Shown piece by piece: positions 1-9,829 of a stretch of 64,000 nucleotides of DNA. This DNA is from Salegentibacter sp. 24 (GTDB taxonomy: Bacteria; Bacteroidota; Bacteroidia; Flavobacteriales; Flavobacteriaceae). The notes beneath the pieces are model-generated. The model was not told where the DNA came from, did not search any database, and saw nothing but the letters and a program-made list of their open reading frames with translations. The translations under genes were made by a program, and so were the position numbers. The DNA lies in the NCBI RefSeq assembly GCF_004362395.1, contig NZ_SNWE01000015.1, forward strand, positions 1 to 64,000, written 5' to 3'. Positions within the stretch are counted from its first letter, which is position 1; every line of letters starts with the position of its first letter.

Positions 1-78
1 ATTCTTTCCAGGAAAAAAAACCAGCGATCAAATTTGAAACTCAAACAACCAATCAAATTGCACTGTTCTATTAAATCC

Positions 79-174
79 TTAGATCGAATTCAGGTCTATA
101 GGGTCCTGATCTAAACTACAGCTCATAAATATTCCACTCAGAGCTATAACAATTGTTTTGCTTATTTTTTTCAT
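79..174 (-). pseudogene. SusD-like lipoprotein, N-terminal fragment
   Basis: An ATG at 174 opens a 31-codon frame starting MKKISKTIV with a lipoprotein signal ending in FMSC, followed by SLDQDPIDLNS. A Cys at the end of a signal peptide followed by LDQDP-type residues is how SusD/RagB proteins begin, and the position, 27 bases after the SusC stop on the same strand, is where susD belongs. The frame ends at TAA (81..79), far too early for a 450-600 residue family. Another frame stays open to the window edge but does not look SusD-like. I read this as a broken susD start. It could also be a short independent lipoprotein, since only 78 bases lie beyond the stop. Confidence 0.45.
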
Positions 175-201
175 TTTAATTTCTTTTAATTAATATAACT
201 T

Positions 202-3200
202 TTATAAAGTAATATTTGCACCGAATAAAACGGTCAATGATTGAGGATAAGTCCCATAATCTATCAAGGCTGTAGATTCTGGATCAAGACCCGTATAATC
301 TGTTATAGTAAAAATGTTTTGTCCGGATACATATAGTCTCAAATTTTTAATTCCTAAATTCTTTTCCAAATTTAAACTATAACCTAATTCAACATTCTTA
401 AGCCTTAAATATGAAGCATCTTCAACATAGATATCGGAAATCCTGCTACTACCGTTGTCTGAAAAACTAACTCTAGGTATAGAATTAGTAGAACCTTCAC
501 CATCCCAGCTATTTAAAACCCGGGTTGTATAATTAAAAGGTCGGGTATCATAATCAATTATCTTCTTCAAATCGTTAAAACGGTCTACTCCGTTAACTCC
601 TTGAAAAAGAATATTGAAATCGAAAGCATTATAATTAAAACCCATATTAAGTCCATAGCTGAGCTTGGGGTTTGGATTACCAATAAAATCTCTATCATTA
701 TCATTTATTTTTCCATCTCCGTTCAAATCTTTAAATTTAATATCACCAGGCTGCTGTGGGGGATTCGCAGTTCCATTTAAATGTTCTAACACTTCTTCTT
801 CATTCTGATAAATACCTTCCTGAACAAATCCATAATAAGAATTTAAAGCTTCCCCTGGTTGGGTTCGGGTAACCATACCTGAGATATAAGGTAGATTTGG
901 ATGAAGGGAATTTACTTCATTTTTTAGTGATGAAACGTTTCCGCTTATTTTGTATTTGAATTCATTATCATAATTTCTATAGGTTAAGCCAAATTCAAAA
1001 CCGCTATTAGTTACTTCTCCTGCATTTAAAAAAGTAGGAGAAACATCTCCAACAAATTGAGGTAGGGAAATAGGCAATAAAATATCAGAAGTTTCCTTTT
1101 TAAAATAATCTAGAGAACCAAATAATCTGTTTTCCATTAATCCGAAATCTAAACCGACATTGGTTTGAGTTGTAGTTTCCCATTTCAAATCTGGATTCCC
1201 ATAACGGTTTATTAAATACCTATCAGCATCCCGACGGTATAAAGTCAAATATGCAAAATTTGGTATCTCCTGGTTTCCCAATTGTCCCCAACTTGCTCTT
1301 AATTTCAACTCTGATAACCAGTCTAAATCTTGAATAAACTCCTCTTCAGAAATCATCCAACCAGCAGACATTGATGGAAAGTATCCCCATTGATTTTCCT
1401 CTGCAAATCGGGAGGATGCATCCGCTCTTAAATTAGCAGTTAACATATATTTATACTTGTAACTATAAGTTGCCGAACCAAAAAAAGAGAACAACGACCA
1501 TTCCTCAGCAAGTCCACCATTCCAAATATCTTGTTCTGTATCACCAAAATCCATATATCTGAAATTTGGTTGAGTAAAGTCAAACCTGGTACGAGATGCG
1601 TTTAAATTTGAAAGACGGCTAGTGATAAATTCAGAACCTACTAAAGCATCAATAGTATGCTCTCCAATTTCCTTTTTATAGTTCAGACTATTATTCCAGG
1701 TTAAAGTTATATCCTCTCCCCTTACCTCACTTAAACTATTAGGCCTATTTTGTCTTCCTAGTCCACTGTCCTGGCCAGCGCCACCTCCATCATCATCACC
1801 AAAATTAACTCCGAAAGCCTTATTGTGAATAAAATTTATATCTGCTCCAAAATTCGTACGAAACTTTAAAGATTTATCACTTAAAATACTGTATTCTGCG
1901 AATAGATTTCCAAAAGTTTTAAATGTTCTGGAGGCATCATCAGTAAAATACGCAAGCGCTATTGGATTCTGAGAAAATTCGTATTTACTACTTTCGTAGC
2001 TGTCTGGACTTTCGAAAAATGGAAGATCTGTGAATGGATCAGCCTCAGTATATGTAGGATCGGAAGGATCTTTAAAAACCGGAATAATAGGAGGTCTTAA
2101 AAAGGCGTGCCTTATGATTCCTGGAGCATCTCCACTAGAAGATATTCTATCTTTATATTCATAAGATACCTGAATATTTGCCCCTACTCTTAAACGGTCA
2201 TTTAAATTAGAATTAATATTAGATCTAAAATTTATTCTTCTGTATTGATCATTATCATAGACTACAGGGCCATCCTGACCAAAATAACCAGCGGAGAGGA
2301 AATAATTTGTTTTTTCATTGCCTCCTGAAGCCGAAATACGAGCACTCTGGGTGATGCCCAACTCAAATAATTCATCCAAATAATCAACGTTTCCAAAATC
2401 AGCTCTTCCTTGGTCTTCAATATAGGGATTAACTCCTTCATAACCAGCATTATCCCACGCTCTCTCCACAGTTTGCATATACTGTTCTGCATTGAGTAAA
2501 GTAGGAAGGTTCTGTACTTTTTGAATTCCTCTAAAATAATTTACCTGAATACCACTTCTGTCACTACCTGTTTTAGTTTCAATAACTATTACTCCACCAG
2601 CTGCTCTAGAACCATAAATAGATGCCGCAGAGGCATCTTTTAGAACCGTCATTGATTTAATATCATTTGGGTTTAAAAAAGTTATTTCTCTTGTAGGAAT
2701 TCCATCCACTACATATAAGGGATTATTATTTCCAATAGTCCCATTCCCCCTTATTCTAACTTCTATCCCATCGCCTGGAGCTCCTGTACTCTGAGTAATA
2801 TTTACACCAGCAACCTGGCCTTGTAGTGCCTGAGAAACATTGGAAACTCTTCGTGATTCCAGATCCTCGACATTAACAGAACTTAAAGCACCCGTTATGG
2901 TTCGTTCTTTTTGAGAAGTATAACCAACAACTATTAAGTCATCCAATTGTGAAACCTCGCTTTCTAAAGTAACGTCAATGTTAGTTTGTCCATCGACTTC
3001 CACCTCTTTGGTTTTAAATCCTACATAAGAATAAACTAATATGGGATCCGGACCCGAAATTTCAATACTGTAATTTCCGTCAAAATCAGTCACAGCTCCG
3101 TTATTAGTCCCTTTTTCGACGATTGAAACCCCTGGAATAGGGCCTTCTGAATCGGTAACCACCCCAGTAACAGTTTGAGCAAAAGCAGTCCCAAAACTAA

Positions 3201-3249
3201 CACTGGCAATAATTAGTAGAAGGCTTAGAATTAAACTATTTTTTTTCAT
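202..3249 (-). CDS. SusC/RagA TonB-linked outer-membrane transporter
   Basis: The protein has 1015 residues, a normal SusC length. A signal peptide ends near residue 25 (GTAFAQ). A carboxypeptidase-regulatory-like beta domain follows (about 27-100), with the usual GxVTDxxGPIPGVS start. The plug domain spans about 110-230 and includes the ALQGQVAGVNI and YVVDGIPT signatures, and the rest is a TonB-dependent beta barrel. SusC proteins import oligomers across the outer membrane with a SusD lid. It has no N-terminal STN domain, so it is not expected to signal to a FecR. It lies 16 bases downstream of a glycosidase-like gene and under a LacI-type regulator, so a carbohydrate substrate is inferred. 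The substrate cannot be told from sequence. Confidence 0.95.
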   Translation of the reverse strand: MKKNSLILSLLLIIASVSFGTAFAQTVTGVVTDSEGPIPGVSIVEKGTNNGAVTDFDGNYSIEISGPDPILVYSYVGFKTKEVEVDGQTNIDVTLESEVSQLDDLIVVGYTSQKERTITGALSSVNVEDLESRRVSNVSQALQGQVAGVNITQSTGAPGDGIEVRIRGNGTIGNNNPLYVVDGIPTREITFLNPNDIKSMTVLKDASAASIYGSRAAGGVIVIETKTGSDRSGIQVNYFRGIQKVQNLPTLLNAEQYMQTVERAWDNAGYEGVNPYIEDQGRADFGNVDYLDELFELGITQSARISASGGNEKTNYFLSAGYFGQDGPVVYDNDQYRRINFRSNINSNLNDRLRVGANIQVSYEYKDRISSSGDAPGIIRHAFLRPPIIPVFKDPSDPTYTEADPFTDLPFFESPDSYESSKYEFSQNPIALAYFTDDASRTFKTFGNLFAEYSILSDKSLKFRTNFGADINFIHNKAFGVNFGDDDGGGAGQDSGLGRQNRPNSLSEVRGEDITLTWNNSLNYKKEIGEHTIDALVGSEFITSRLSNLNASRTRFDFTQPNFRYMDFGDTEQDIWNGGLAEEWSLFSFFGSATYSYKYKYMLTANLRADASSRFAEENQWGYFPSMSAGWMISEEEFIQDLDWLSELKLRASWGQLGNQEIPNFAYLTLYRRDADRYLINRYGNPDLKWETTTQTNVGLDFGLMENRLFGSLDYFKKETSDILLPISLPQFVGDVSPTFLNAGEVTNSGFEFGLTYRNYDNEFKYKISGNVSSLKNEVNSLHPNLPYISGMVTRTQPGEALNSYYGFVQEGIYQNEEEVLEHLNGTANPPQQPGDIKFKDLNGDGKINDNDRDFIGNPNPKLSYGLNMGFNYNAFDFNILFQGVNGVDRFNDLKKIIDYDTRPFNYTTRVLNSWDGEGSTNSIPRVSFSDNGSSRISDIYVEDASYLRLKNVELGYSLNLEKNLGIKNLRLYVSGQNIFTITDYTGLDPESTALIDYGTYPQSLTVLFGANITL

Positions 3250-3265
3250 AATTATTAATTTAAGA

Positions 3266-5752
3266 TTAGTAAGGTTGATATAAAGATGTTTCTTCTGTAT
3301 TTTTTCTGTAATCTGGATCCATATCTGGTGTTCTTTCTCCTATTAATTCATTTGCCATTAATACGAAAACATTCCAGCTCAATCCTCTAGTAGATGGCCA
3401 CCATTCTTCGAAAGATTTCCATTTTGTAGGGATGAATTCCTTGCTATATGGCCAATTAGGATTAAGGTTTTTTTCAGCCCATAATCGGTTTTGCATACGT
3501 TTTTTTGCTGGCTTCCATCCATGCAAATATCCAACTGAATAAGCCATATACTCTGCCCTAAGCCAGCTACCTCCATTATAATAATATCCATCCCGATTAT
3601 TATTTCCGTAATTATCATGACCAAATTGTCCAAAAGGTTGATATTCTCTATCCATATAAGTATAACCTTTTGAATCATCAGTGAGTCTCACAATTATGGG
3701 TGCTGTGGTCCCTAATTCAGGATAAGGAGAGTTCTCAACTTTGTTCAGCGCAGGGATCTGATTTAAATGGTTTTGTACCATTTCATCAGTCAGTAATGGT
3801 TCATCAAAGAGCCAAAGAGAAAGAAATTCCGGCACAAGATCAGTGAGACTTATTAGATCAGGATAATTAGAGTCAAAAAGCAAATGTTCTCTATTAATAT
3901 CATAAAAATTACGATATTCTTGTTCTGCTTTTTCAACATAATCTTCGTCTATTTCTAATCCTAATTCCTTAATTGTTTTTAGAGCAACAGCAAACATTCC
4001 CTGATTAGCTGCCATTCTTTCAGTTTTTGGGTGATATTCCATCACATCTACTTGACTCATTGAAAAATGAGAAGCACATTTTCCATCTCTATTCTCATCA
4101 AATTCATTTAGGATGTAATCAGCCGCACGTTTAATTTTATCTTTGGGAAGTTCTACACCAAATCGTCTTTTATTTAAAAGGCCCCAAATAAGCCACTCAA
4201 TAGTTGCTTCATTATCCTTGGCTTCTACAGATCCCATGTACGGAGTAATAATTGTTCCTATTGCTCCGTTTGAGTTCTGTGTTGCAGCCCATTGATTCCA
4301 AATAGATAAATTCAGGTATTTATTATATGTTGAAATTACCGACCAAAATGAATCCCGGTTATACATATCAGGAGAATAATTTAAGTTCGGGACATTGAAA
4401 GGCTTTTCATCATCTACTGATGTTATCCAGGTCATCATCTGAAAATTGGCATATAGCATTTTTTCAATTTCATTTCCTTGAAACCCCATACCTTCAGCCA
4501 GTTTGATCTGGGAGGCCACCTTAAAATCCTTGTGCCCTTCCCAGGGCTTTGAAAAAATATAAACCACCTTCTCAATAGTATCTCCCATGGACATCCTATT
4601 GTAATTTTCTATAAAAGGCCGATGCCGTTCTATTTTAAGGTTTTTCAGTGATATTGAACCTTTTAGGCCGTTTGTCCGGCCGATAAACATTTGAATACTA
4701 TCTCCCTGGATGTAAGGAACCATAACACTACCCGTAAATTCTTGCCAAGTATTTTTCTCTATGGTAAACCCATCTATATATTTTATTCCATGTTCAAGTT
4801 CAGCACCCTTTTCACCATTTTTAAAGCGGTAAAGCTTAATTGCCAGAGGCATGTCTCCTTTAGCCAAAAATGATATTGTATAGATTTTCTGAGACAGCAT
4901 TCCGGTTTCCACATTTAATCCAGCTGTTCCTTTATCGGAAAATTTCATTTTTATTAAGGAATCGTTTTGGCTTAAACTTACTTTCCCTTCAGGTTGATAA
5001 GGCTTTTTTAGTGTCATTTTAAAACTACTCCCCCTGTTTAGGTCAATAGCTTCACCGAAAGTATATTTAACGAAATGCTTGCCATCTCTTTGTTGATTTT
5101 CGTTAGCTACAGATAAAAGTCTAAGATCGGGAAGTATCCTCATTCCGATCATCCCTCCCCCTCTTCCGGAGAAACGCCTTCTAGTAGTTCTCGTAAAATT
5201 ATTCTTATATCCGGGATTGGTTAAAAATCCTAACACAAGCCCTTGTTTTGTAATAAAACCTGCAGAAGGATAGAGCTCATGGATCATACCTCCAGGGAAG
5301 TCTTTATGCTCAAATGTTACATACTTCTGGGGTGTTTTTGCAGGTTTACTACTTAAAATCAGGGAAAAATAAAAATTAGGAATAGAATTTTGACTTAACC
5401 TCACCGTTTTTTTTATTAAACCACGTTTTATCTTTTCATAGATAACTTCCGTACTAAGATTAGCATCAAATTGCTTTAAGTATAGATTTTTTTCAAGGAT
5501 AATACCTGATGATGTTCTTTTATAAGAGGATGCCTTCCATTCCTTAATATCCAATTGCACACTTGAATCTAAATTGGAGAGATCTAAATCAAATTCTCCT
5601 TGGCTTTTTAATAAAAGTTCGGAATTATTATAAATTTCCACATAGTATCCAGATTTTTCATCACCAACTACCTTTGGTTCCAAATATTGAGTATAGCCCA
5701 CTACTGATAGCAATGGAGTTAGAAACAAAGAAAAAATTGTCTTGAATTTCAT
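3266..5752 (-). CDS. Secreted six-hairpin glycosidase-like protein
   Basis: The protein has 828 residues and an N-terminal signal peptide (MKFKTIFSLFLTPLLSVVGY). Residues about 25-420 look like beta-rich accessory modules, including a carbohydrate-binding-like stretch around 260-375. From about residue 430 the sequence is helical and rich in Trp, Asn and Tyr (MYNRDSFW, NGAIGTIITPY, NGGSWLRAEYM, TRGLSWNVFVL), typical of (alpha/alpha)6 toroid glycosidases. I cannot assign a GH family or name catalytic acids with certainty. It is the first gene of the susC operon and is preceded by a LacI-type palindrome, so it probably cleaves or trims the sugar imported by the adjacent SusC. Confidence 0.7.
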   Translation of the reverse strand: MKFKTIFSLFLTPLLSVVGYTQYLEPKVVGDEKSGYYVEIYNNSELLLKSQGEFDLDLSNLDSSVQLDIKEWKASSYKRTSSGIILEKNLYLKQFDANLSTEVIYEKIKRGLIKKTVRLSQNSIPNFYFSLILSSKPAKTPQKYVTFEHKDFPGGMIHELYPSAGFITKQGLVLGFLTNPGYKNNFTRTTRRRFSGRGGGMIGMRILPDLRLLSVANENQQRDGKHFVKYTFGEAIDLNRGSSFKMTLKKPYQPEGKVSLSQNDSLIKMKFSDKGTAGLNVETGMLSQKIYTISFLAKGDMPLAIKLYRFKNGEKGAELEHGIKYIDGFTIEKNTWQEFTGSVMVPYIQGDSIQMFIGRTNGLKGSISLKNLKIERHRPFIENYNRMSMGDTIEKVVYIFSKPWEGHKDFKVASQIKLAEGMGFQGNEIEKMLYANFQMMTWITSVDDEKPFNVPNLNYSPDMYNRDSFWSVISTYNKYLNLSIWNQWAATQNSNGAIGTIITPYMGSVEAKDNEATIEWLIWGLLNKRRFGVELPKDKIKRAADYILNEFDENRDGKCASHFSMSQVDVMEYHPKTERMAANQGMFAVALKTIKELGLEIDEDYVEKAEQEYRNFYDINREHLLFDSNYPDLISLTDLVPEFLSLWLFDEPLLTDEMVQNHLNQIPALNKVENSPYPELGTTAPIIVRLTDDSKGYTYMDREYQPFGQFGHDNYGNNNRDGYYYNGGSWLRAEYMAYSVGYLHGWKPAKKRMQNRLWAEKNLNPNWPYSKEFIPTKWKSFEEWWPSTRGLSWNVFVLMANELIGERTPDMDPDYRKNTEETSLYQPY

Positions 5753-5793
5753 AACATCGAATTATTAACCAAAAAATATCCGAAAACGATCTA

Positions 5794-5807
5794 GTAAAAC
5801 GTTTTAC
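5794..5807. promoter_or_regulatory. Candidate LacI-family operator
   Basis: GTAAAACGTTTTAC is a perfect 14-bp palindrome with a central CG, the usual shape of LacI/GalR operators. It lies 42 bases upstream of the glycosidase-like gene and between that gene and the LacI-type regulator. Half of it (GTAAAAC, 6952..6958) recurs just upstream of the regulator's own start codon. Binding is inferred from shape and position. Confidence 0.65.
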
Positions 5808-5921
5808 CTTAAAGCGAATGTAACTATGATATTCTTTTCTACCAAATAAATTAAACAAAAGTGAAAATTTTTAAGAAATAAAGAAAGGCAGGAAATCACC
5901 CATATGTAAAGAAATAATAGA

Positions 5922-6944
5922 CTACTGAGATTTACGAATAATCAGTTTTCCTTTTAGAGCTTTTTGGTAAAATGCATCTTCCTTAAACGGTTTTGTTTTT
6001 AGCAACTTTAATGTGCCCTTAATTAATTGCTCTGCTAATTCCTGTACCGGTTGGGCTATTACACTAATTGGTGGGGTAAATAATTCAAAAACATCTCGGT
6101 CATCAAAAGAAATAATACCAAGATCCTCAGGTATTAATAAACCTTTATTCTTAATCACTCTGAGGCCACTTATAGCAAGATTATTCGTAGCGAATAAAAT
6201 CCCATCAATCTCTGGATGTTTTTCTAGAAAAAATTTAATATCATCTCGACCTTTTTCAGTTTTTATATTATCAAAAAGGATAAGTAAAGAATATTCTTTT
6301 AAATTATATTTTTTTATTGAATCCCTATAACCCTCTAATCGATTGGATAAAGGTGAAAGAACTGATTTAATTCCAATAAATGCAATATTTCTTTTTCCAG
6401 AATCATACAGAGATTTGGTCGCCTCCCTTGCTCCATTATAGTTTTCCAGTACTACATAATTATGTTTAAACCCATCAAAATGTCGATCGAATACCATTAC
6501 TACCTGATTTTCGCCATAAATTAAATTTTTTAATTCATCCTCAAATCCTTCCGGAGGCGTAATTATAAATGCATCTACTTGCCTGTCCTTAAAAAGATTA
6601 AGTAACTCCAAGGCTCTTTCTTTCTTGTTCTCTGTACTACAGTAAATAATTTTATATCCATTATTGAATGCAATTGTTTCCATTTCCTTAGCTATGGCGG
6701 AAAAAAATGGATCCGAAATATCCTCAGCCATGAAAACAATAGTTTTTGATTTCCCCGTTCTTAAGCTTTGGGCTGAGGAGTTAGGTTTATATCCTACCTT
6801 TTCGATATAATCTTTTACTTTTTTTATAACCTCTTTGCTAATTTTATTCTCAGCTTTGTTATTTATAATAAAAGAAATAGTAGTAATTGATATCCCCAGT
6901 TCTTTGGAGATATCTTTCATTGAAATTTTCTTGTTTTTCTTCAT
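5922..6944 (-). CDS. LacI/GalR-family transcriptional regulator
   Basis: The protein has 340 residues, standard for the family. The N-terminal helix-turn-helix (about 8-30, ISMKDISKELGISITTISFI) is followed by the hinge (KVGYKPNSSAQSLRTGKSKTI). A periplasmic-binding-protein-like sensor domain fills residues about 65-335 (VFMAEDISDPFFSAIAKEM; GIISFDDRDVFELFTPPIS). Such proteins usually repress sugar genes until a sugar ligand binds. It is encoded upstream of, and in the same direction as, the glycosidase-like/susC genes but 169 bases away, so it may form its own unit. A half-operator near its start codon suggests autoregulation. Confidence 0.93.
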   Translation of the reverse strand: MKKNKKISMKDISKELGISITTISFIINNKAENKISKEVIKKVKDYIEKVGYKPNSSAQSLRTGKSKTIVFMAEDISDPFFSAIAKEMETIAFNNGYKIIYCSTENKKERALELLNLFKDRQVDAFIITPPEGFEDELKNLIYGENQVVMVFDRHFDGFKHNYVVLENYNGAREATKSLYDSGKRNIAFIGIKSVLSPLSNRLEGYRDSIKKYNLKEYSLLILFDNIKTEKGRDDIKFFLEKHPEIDGILFATNNLAISGLRVIKNKGLLIPEDLGIISFDDRDVFELFTPPISVIAQPVQELAEQLIKGTLKLLKTKPFKEDAFYQKALKGKLIIRKSQ

Positions 6945-7461
6945 CGAATTGGTAAAACATTTAAATTATAAAATAGGAAAGAAATAAATTAACCGGATAA
7001 TTAAAACAAATGTATAAAAATGAATATAGCTTAATTTGCTTAACAAAATTTAGTTGAAATTAATGGAATTAAATTCTTTCAGCATATCTAATAAACAGCC
7101 TTTTGATTAAGATTATACTGACTGAGAAAAATTGATATAATTCTTTTACTACAAATTGTATAATTAGTAAGTGTAGAAATGAAAGTTTTCGCGAAAAGCT
7201 ATTTTACAATGCTTACCATTTTTTAAGATAAAAGTTAGGCAATGAAAAACTTAGTCAGTGTATAAAGAAAGCTTTAAACCATCGAAAATCGGAATTAACG
7301 AAATATAAGTTTTATAAAAACCACAGATCCTAAATATTAAGTAATTCGCTATAGGTATTAGAATATTCAAAGAAAAACCCAAAATTCTATAAGAGGCTCA
7401 ATTCCTTTATTAAAACTTTTTTTAGCATTAGTCTTTATTTTCTCTACTGCTCGTTCAAAAT
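6945..7461. other. Intergenic region, no gene seen
   Basis: About 520 bases with many stops in all frames. It holds the half-operator GTAAAAC (6952..6958) and a separate 12-bp perfect palindrome TTTTCGCGAAAA (7186..7197). The latter also has a central CG and could be a protein-binding site, but no start codon lies close to it. Nothing else was recognised. Confidence 0.5.
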
Positions 7462-7863
7462 TTACTCTTCTGCTTCGTCAGGGTTTATTTTCTTAAGAAC
7501 GATTACTTTTCCCTGAGATTTTGTCATCAAGGTAAAAAACCCTTTATAAAGGTTTATTGCTTCAATATAGGCACAGAATATATTTCCGTTTTTATTAATT
7601 TCTTTAAGAAAGAATTGTTGATCTTGAAGTTCTTCCCCACAACAAGTTTTAGTTATTTCATACCTATTAGTAGATTGTAATTCATCTCCAAAATATCTTT
7701 TTAGCATACCATTTTCTAAAAAATTCAATCTAGTCCGTGGATCATTTTCAAGATGCCAGGACCCCAAGATTTCATTTTCTAAATCAGCATATGATTGATG
7801 ATTTTGAGCGTAAATGGAATTTCCCGCTAATAAGAAAAAAAATGTTATTTTTAAATATTTCAT
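7462..7863 (-). CDS. Small secreted protein, lipocalin-like, unknown function
   Basis: The likely start is the ATG at 7863 (MKYLKITFFFLLAGNSIYAQ), which puts a clean signal peptide at the N-terminus. An in-frame ATG 27 bases upstream would add nine residues before the signal. The mature protein of about 113 residues has a pattern (LENEILGSWHLENDPRTRLNFLENG) resembling lipocalin-like or copper-resistance-type small beta barrels of Bacteroidota that begin with GxW. It contains one vicinal Cys pair (TKTCCGEEL). No neighbour indicates a role, so the function is unknown. Confidence 0.65.
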   Translation of the reverse strand: MKYLKITFFFLLAGNSIYAQNHQSYADLENEILGSWHLENDPRTRLNFLENGMLKRYFGDELQSTNRYEITKTCCGEELQDQQFFLKEINKNGNIFCAYIEAINLYKGFFTLMTKSQGKVIVLKKINPDEAEE

Positions 7864-8318
7864 AATATACAATTGAACCTGAATTTTCATTTCGGAACTG
7901 ATTTAAAATTTTGTTTTTACCTTTTTATCTTCCGCAATTTTCCTTATTTGCCAACTGTTCCATACTTTTGAAATACCTGTCGAGCCAATTTATACCTTAT
8001 AGGTTAACTCCTTATTGATTTCTGAAACCCCATGATCGGTGTACACCATTTCATTCCTATTACCTTTTCTGCTCATAGCGTAGATTCTTTATCAACCACA
8101 AATAAGGTCTTTTGGTAGTTTTAACCTAAAGATAAATATAAAAGAATCCCAGAATTCCTTATGTTTTTTGAGATAATTCTATAAAGTGTGGTGCAGGCAA
8201 ATCTTTATTCTGGCACAGTTGATGAATTATATTAAACAACAGACACCAAAAACTTGAGCAGTTTAAATTTGATAGGCAGTAAGATTAGTCTTCTGTTAAA
8301 ATAAAATCAGATAACACT
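7864..8318. other. Intergenic region with a candidate -7 promoter element
   Basis: About 450 bases without a convincing gene. TAAATTTG at 8264..8271 fits the Bacteroidota -7 consensus TAnnTTTG and lies 47 bases before the S41 peptidase start. No clear TTTG -33 element is at the expected distance. The rest holds no recognisable feature. Confidence 0.4.
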
Positions 8319-9803
8319 ATGAAAATCAATAAATTATTTGCAATACTGGCTTTATCGGCATTCTGTCTTACCTCATGTGAGAAGGATGATGAAGCACTAA
8401 ATGATACAGTCTCAGAAACTGAAAAAAATTCTAAAACAGAACAAGCAAGTGAATATGAAGTGGAACAATTCATACATAAGGGTATGAACGAATTGTATCT
8501 TTATAAATCAGAAGTGCCTGAGCTCGCCGACTCTTATTTTGTAAAAGATTCAGAGAGAAATGAGTTTCTGGCCAGTTTTGGATCTCCCAAAAAACTTTTT
8601 GATGCTATTCTTTTTTCACAGGATAGATTTAGCTTTATTACAGATGACTATATATCGCTTGAGGAAAGGTTTGAAGGAATCAGCAGTAGCACGGCAGGGA
8701 TGAAATATGGACTGGGACAAATCAGTGGAACTGACAATATTTTTGGATTTCTTCAATATATTATTCCAGGCACTTCAGCTCACGAGTCCGGCCTGACCAG
8801 GGGAACTGTCTTTACTGAAGTGGATGGAGTGAAATTGACTATGGATAATTTTTCAGCCTTACTTGATAAGAATTCGTTATCAATCAATCTTGGCGAAATT
8901 CAAAACGGGGCGATCGTAATGAGTGATAAAACTATTACCTTGCATCATTCCCAATATACAGCAAATCCGGTTCACATAGCTAAGACTCTTAATGTTGAAG
9001 GTCAAAAAGTAGGGTATTTAATGTACAATAGTTTTGTCGCCGATTTTGATGATGAACTCAATGCTGCTTTTGGTCAGTTCAAAGCTGAAGGTGTTACAGC
9101 CCTTATACTAGATCTGAGATATAATGGAGGAGGATCTGTGGAGTCAGCAGTGGATCTTGCCAGCATGATAACGGGCCAGTTCGAAGGAGAGGTCTTTATG
9201 AAAGAACATTGGAACAAAAACTATCAGGATCATTTTGAAAAGAATAATCCTGAAAGACTGGTTAACCGTTTCAATCCAGAGATTAGAACTACAGAGGCAA
9301 TTAATAGCCTTCATCTTTCCAGAGTTTATGTCCTTACTTCAGGAAAGACAGCCTCGGCCAGTAAGTTAGTGATCAACGGACTTGAACCCTATATTAATGT
9401 TATTCAGATTGGAGAGACAACTACTGGGAAATTTCAAGCTTCGGTAACACTTTATGATAGTCCAGATTTTTCCCGTAATGGTGCCAATGAAAATCATAAA
9501 TATGCGATTCAGCCGCTAGTTTTTAAATCTTCCAATGTAGAGGGAAAATCAGACTATGTTAATGGCTTGCCACCAGATGTAGTTTATGCAGAAAACCTTA
9601 ATGAACTGGGGGTTTTGGGAGAAACGTCAGAACCCCTTTTGAAGGCTGCTCTAAACCATCTGCTGGGGAAAGCCCAGGAAACAAAAACCGCCTCTGATAA
9701 GAGGACTTCCGAAAAATTCAAAACCATTGGTGAGAGTGGCATGAACAGTCCTATTTACCAAAAGATGTTTACAGACAAATTGCCACCGGCACTTCCGGAA
9801 TAA
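8319..9803 (+). CDS. S41-family C-terminal processing peptidase, lipoprotein
   Basis: The protein has 494 residues with a lipoprotein signal (LALSAFCLTSC, Cys about 20) and an acidic linker. A PDZ-like region lies around 125-180 (GIIP-like loop: LQYIIPGTSAHESGLTRGTVF). The S41 protease domain has the hallmark LILDLRYNGGG (about 265-275) and TSGKTASASKLVINGL, where the Ser of ASAS is the likely nucleophile. A downstream Lys in GETTTGKFQAS is a candidate general base. The usual Glu after the catalytic Ser (SASE) is replaced by Lys, which is uncommon. It is monocistronic and faces away from its left neighbour. A role in periplasmic protein turnover is inferred. Confidence 0.9.
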   Translation: MKINKLFAILALSAFCLTSCEKDDEALNDTVSETEKNSKTEQASEYEVEQFIHKGMNELYLYKSEVPELADSYFVKDSERNEFLASFGSPKKLFDAILFSQDRFSFITDDYISLEERFEGISSSTAGMKYGLGQISGTDNIFGFLQYIIPGTSAHESGLTRGTVFTEVDGVKLTMDNFSALLDKNSLSINLGEIQNGAIVMSDKTITLHHSQYTANPVHIAKTLNVEGQKVGYLMYNSFVADFDDELNAAFGQFKAEGVTALILDLRYNGGGSVESAVDLASMITGQFEGEVFMKEHWNKNYQDHFEKNNPERLVNRFNPEIRTTEAINSLHLSRVYVLTSGKTASASKLVINGLEPYINVIQIGETTTGKFQASVTLYDSPDFSRNGANENHKYAIQPLVFKSSNVEGKSDYVNGLPPDVVYAENLNELGVLGETSEPLLKAALNHLLGKAQETKTASDKRTSEKFKTIGESGMNSPIYQKMFTDKLPPALPE

Positions 9804-9829
9804 TTTTGCAGCAATATAAAAAGAACCTT

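Noticed and set aside
7186-7197. TTTTCGCGAAAA palindrome as a second LacI operator.
   Set aside because: It has a central CG but differs from the GTAAAAC-type site and is far from any start codon, so it was not claimed as an operator.
8020-8110. On the minus strand MSRKGN and KELTYK words recall IS3-family transposases.
   Set aside because: The words are only a few residues long, are in frames full of stops, and lack any DDE motif, so chance is the better explanation.
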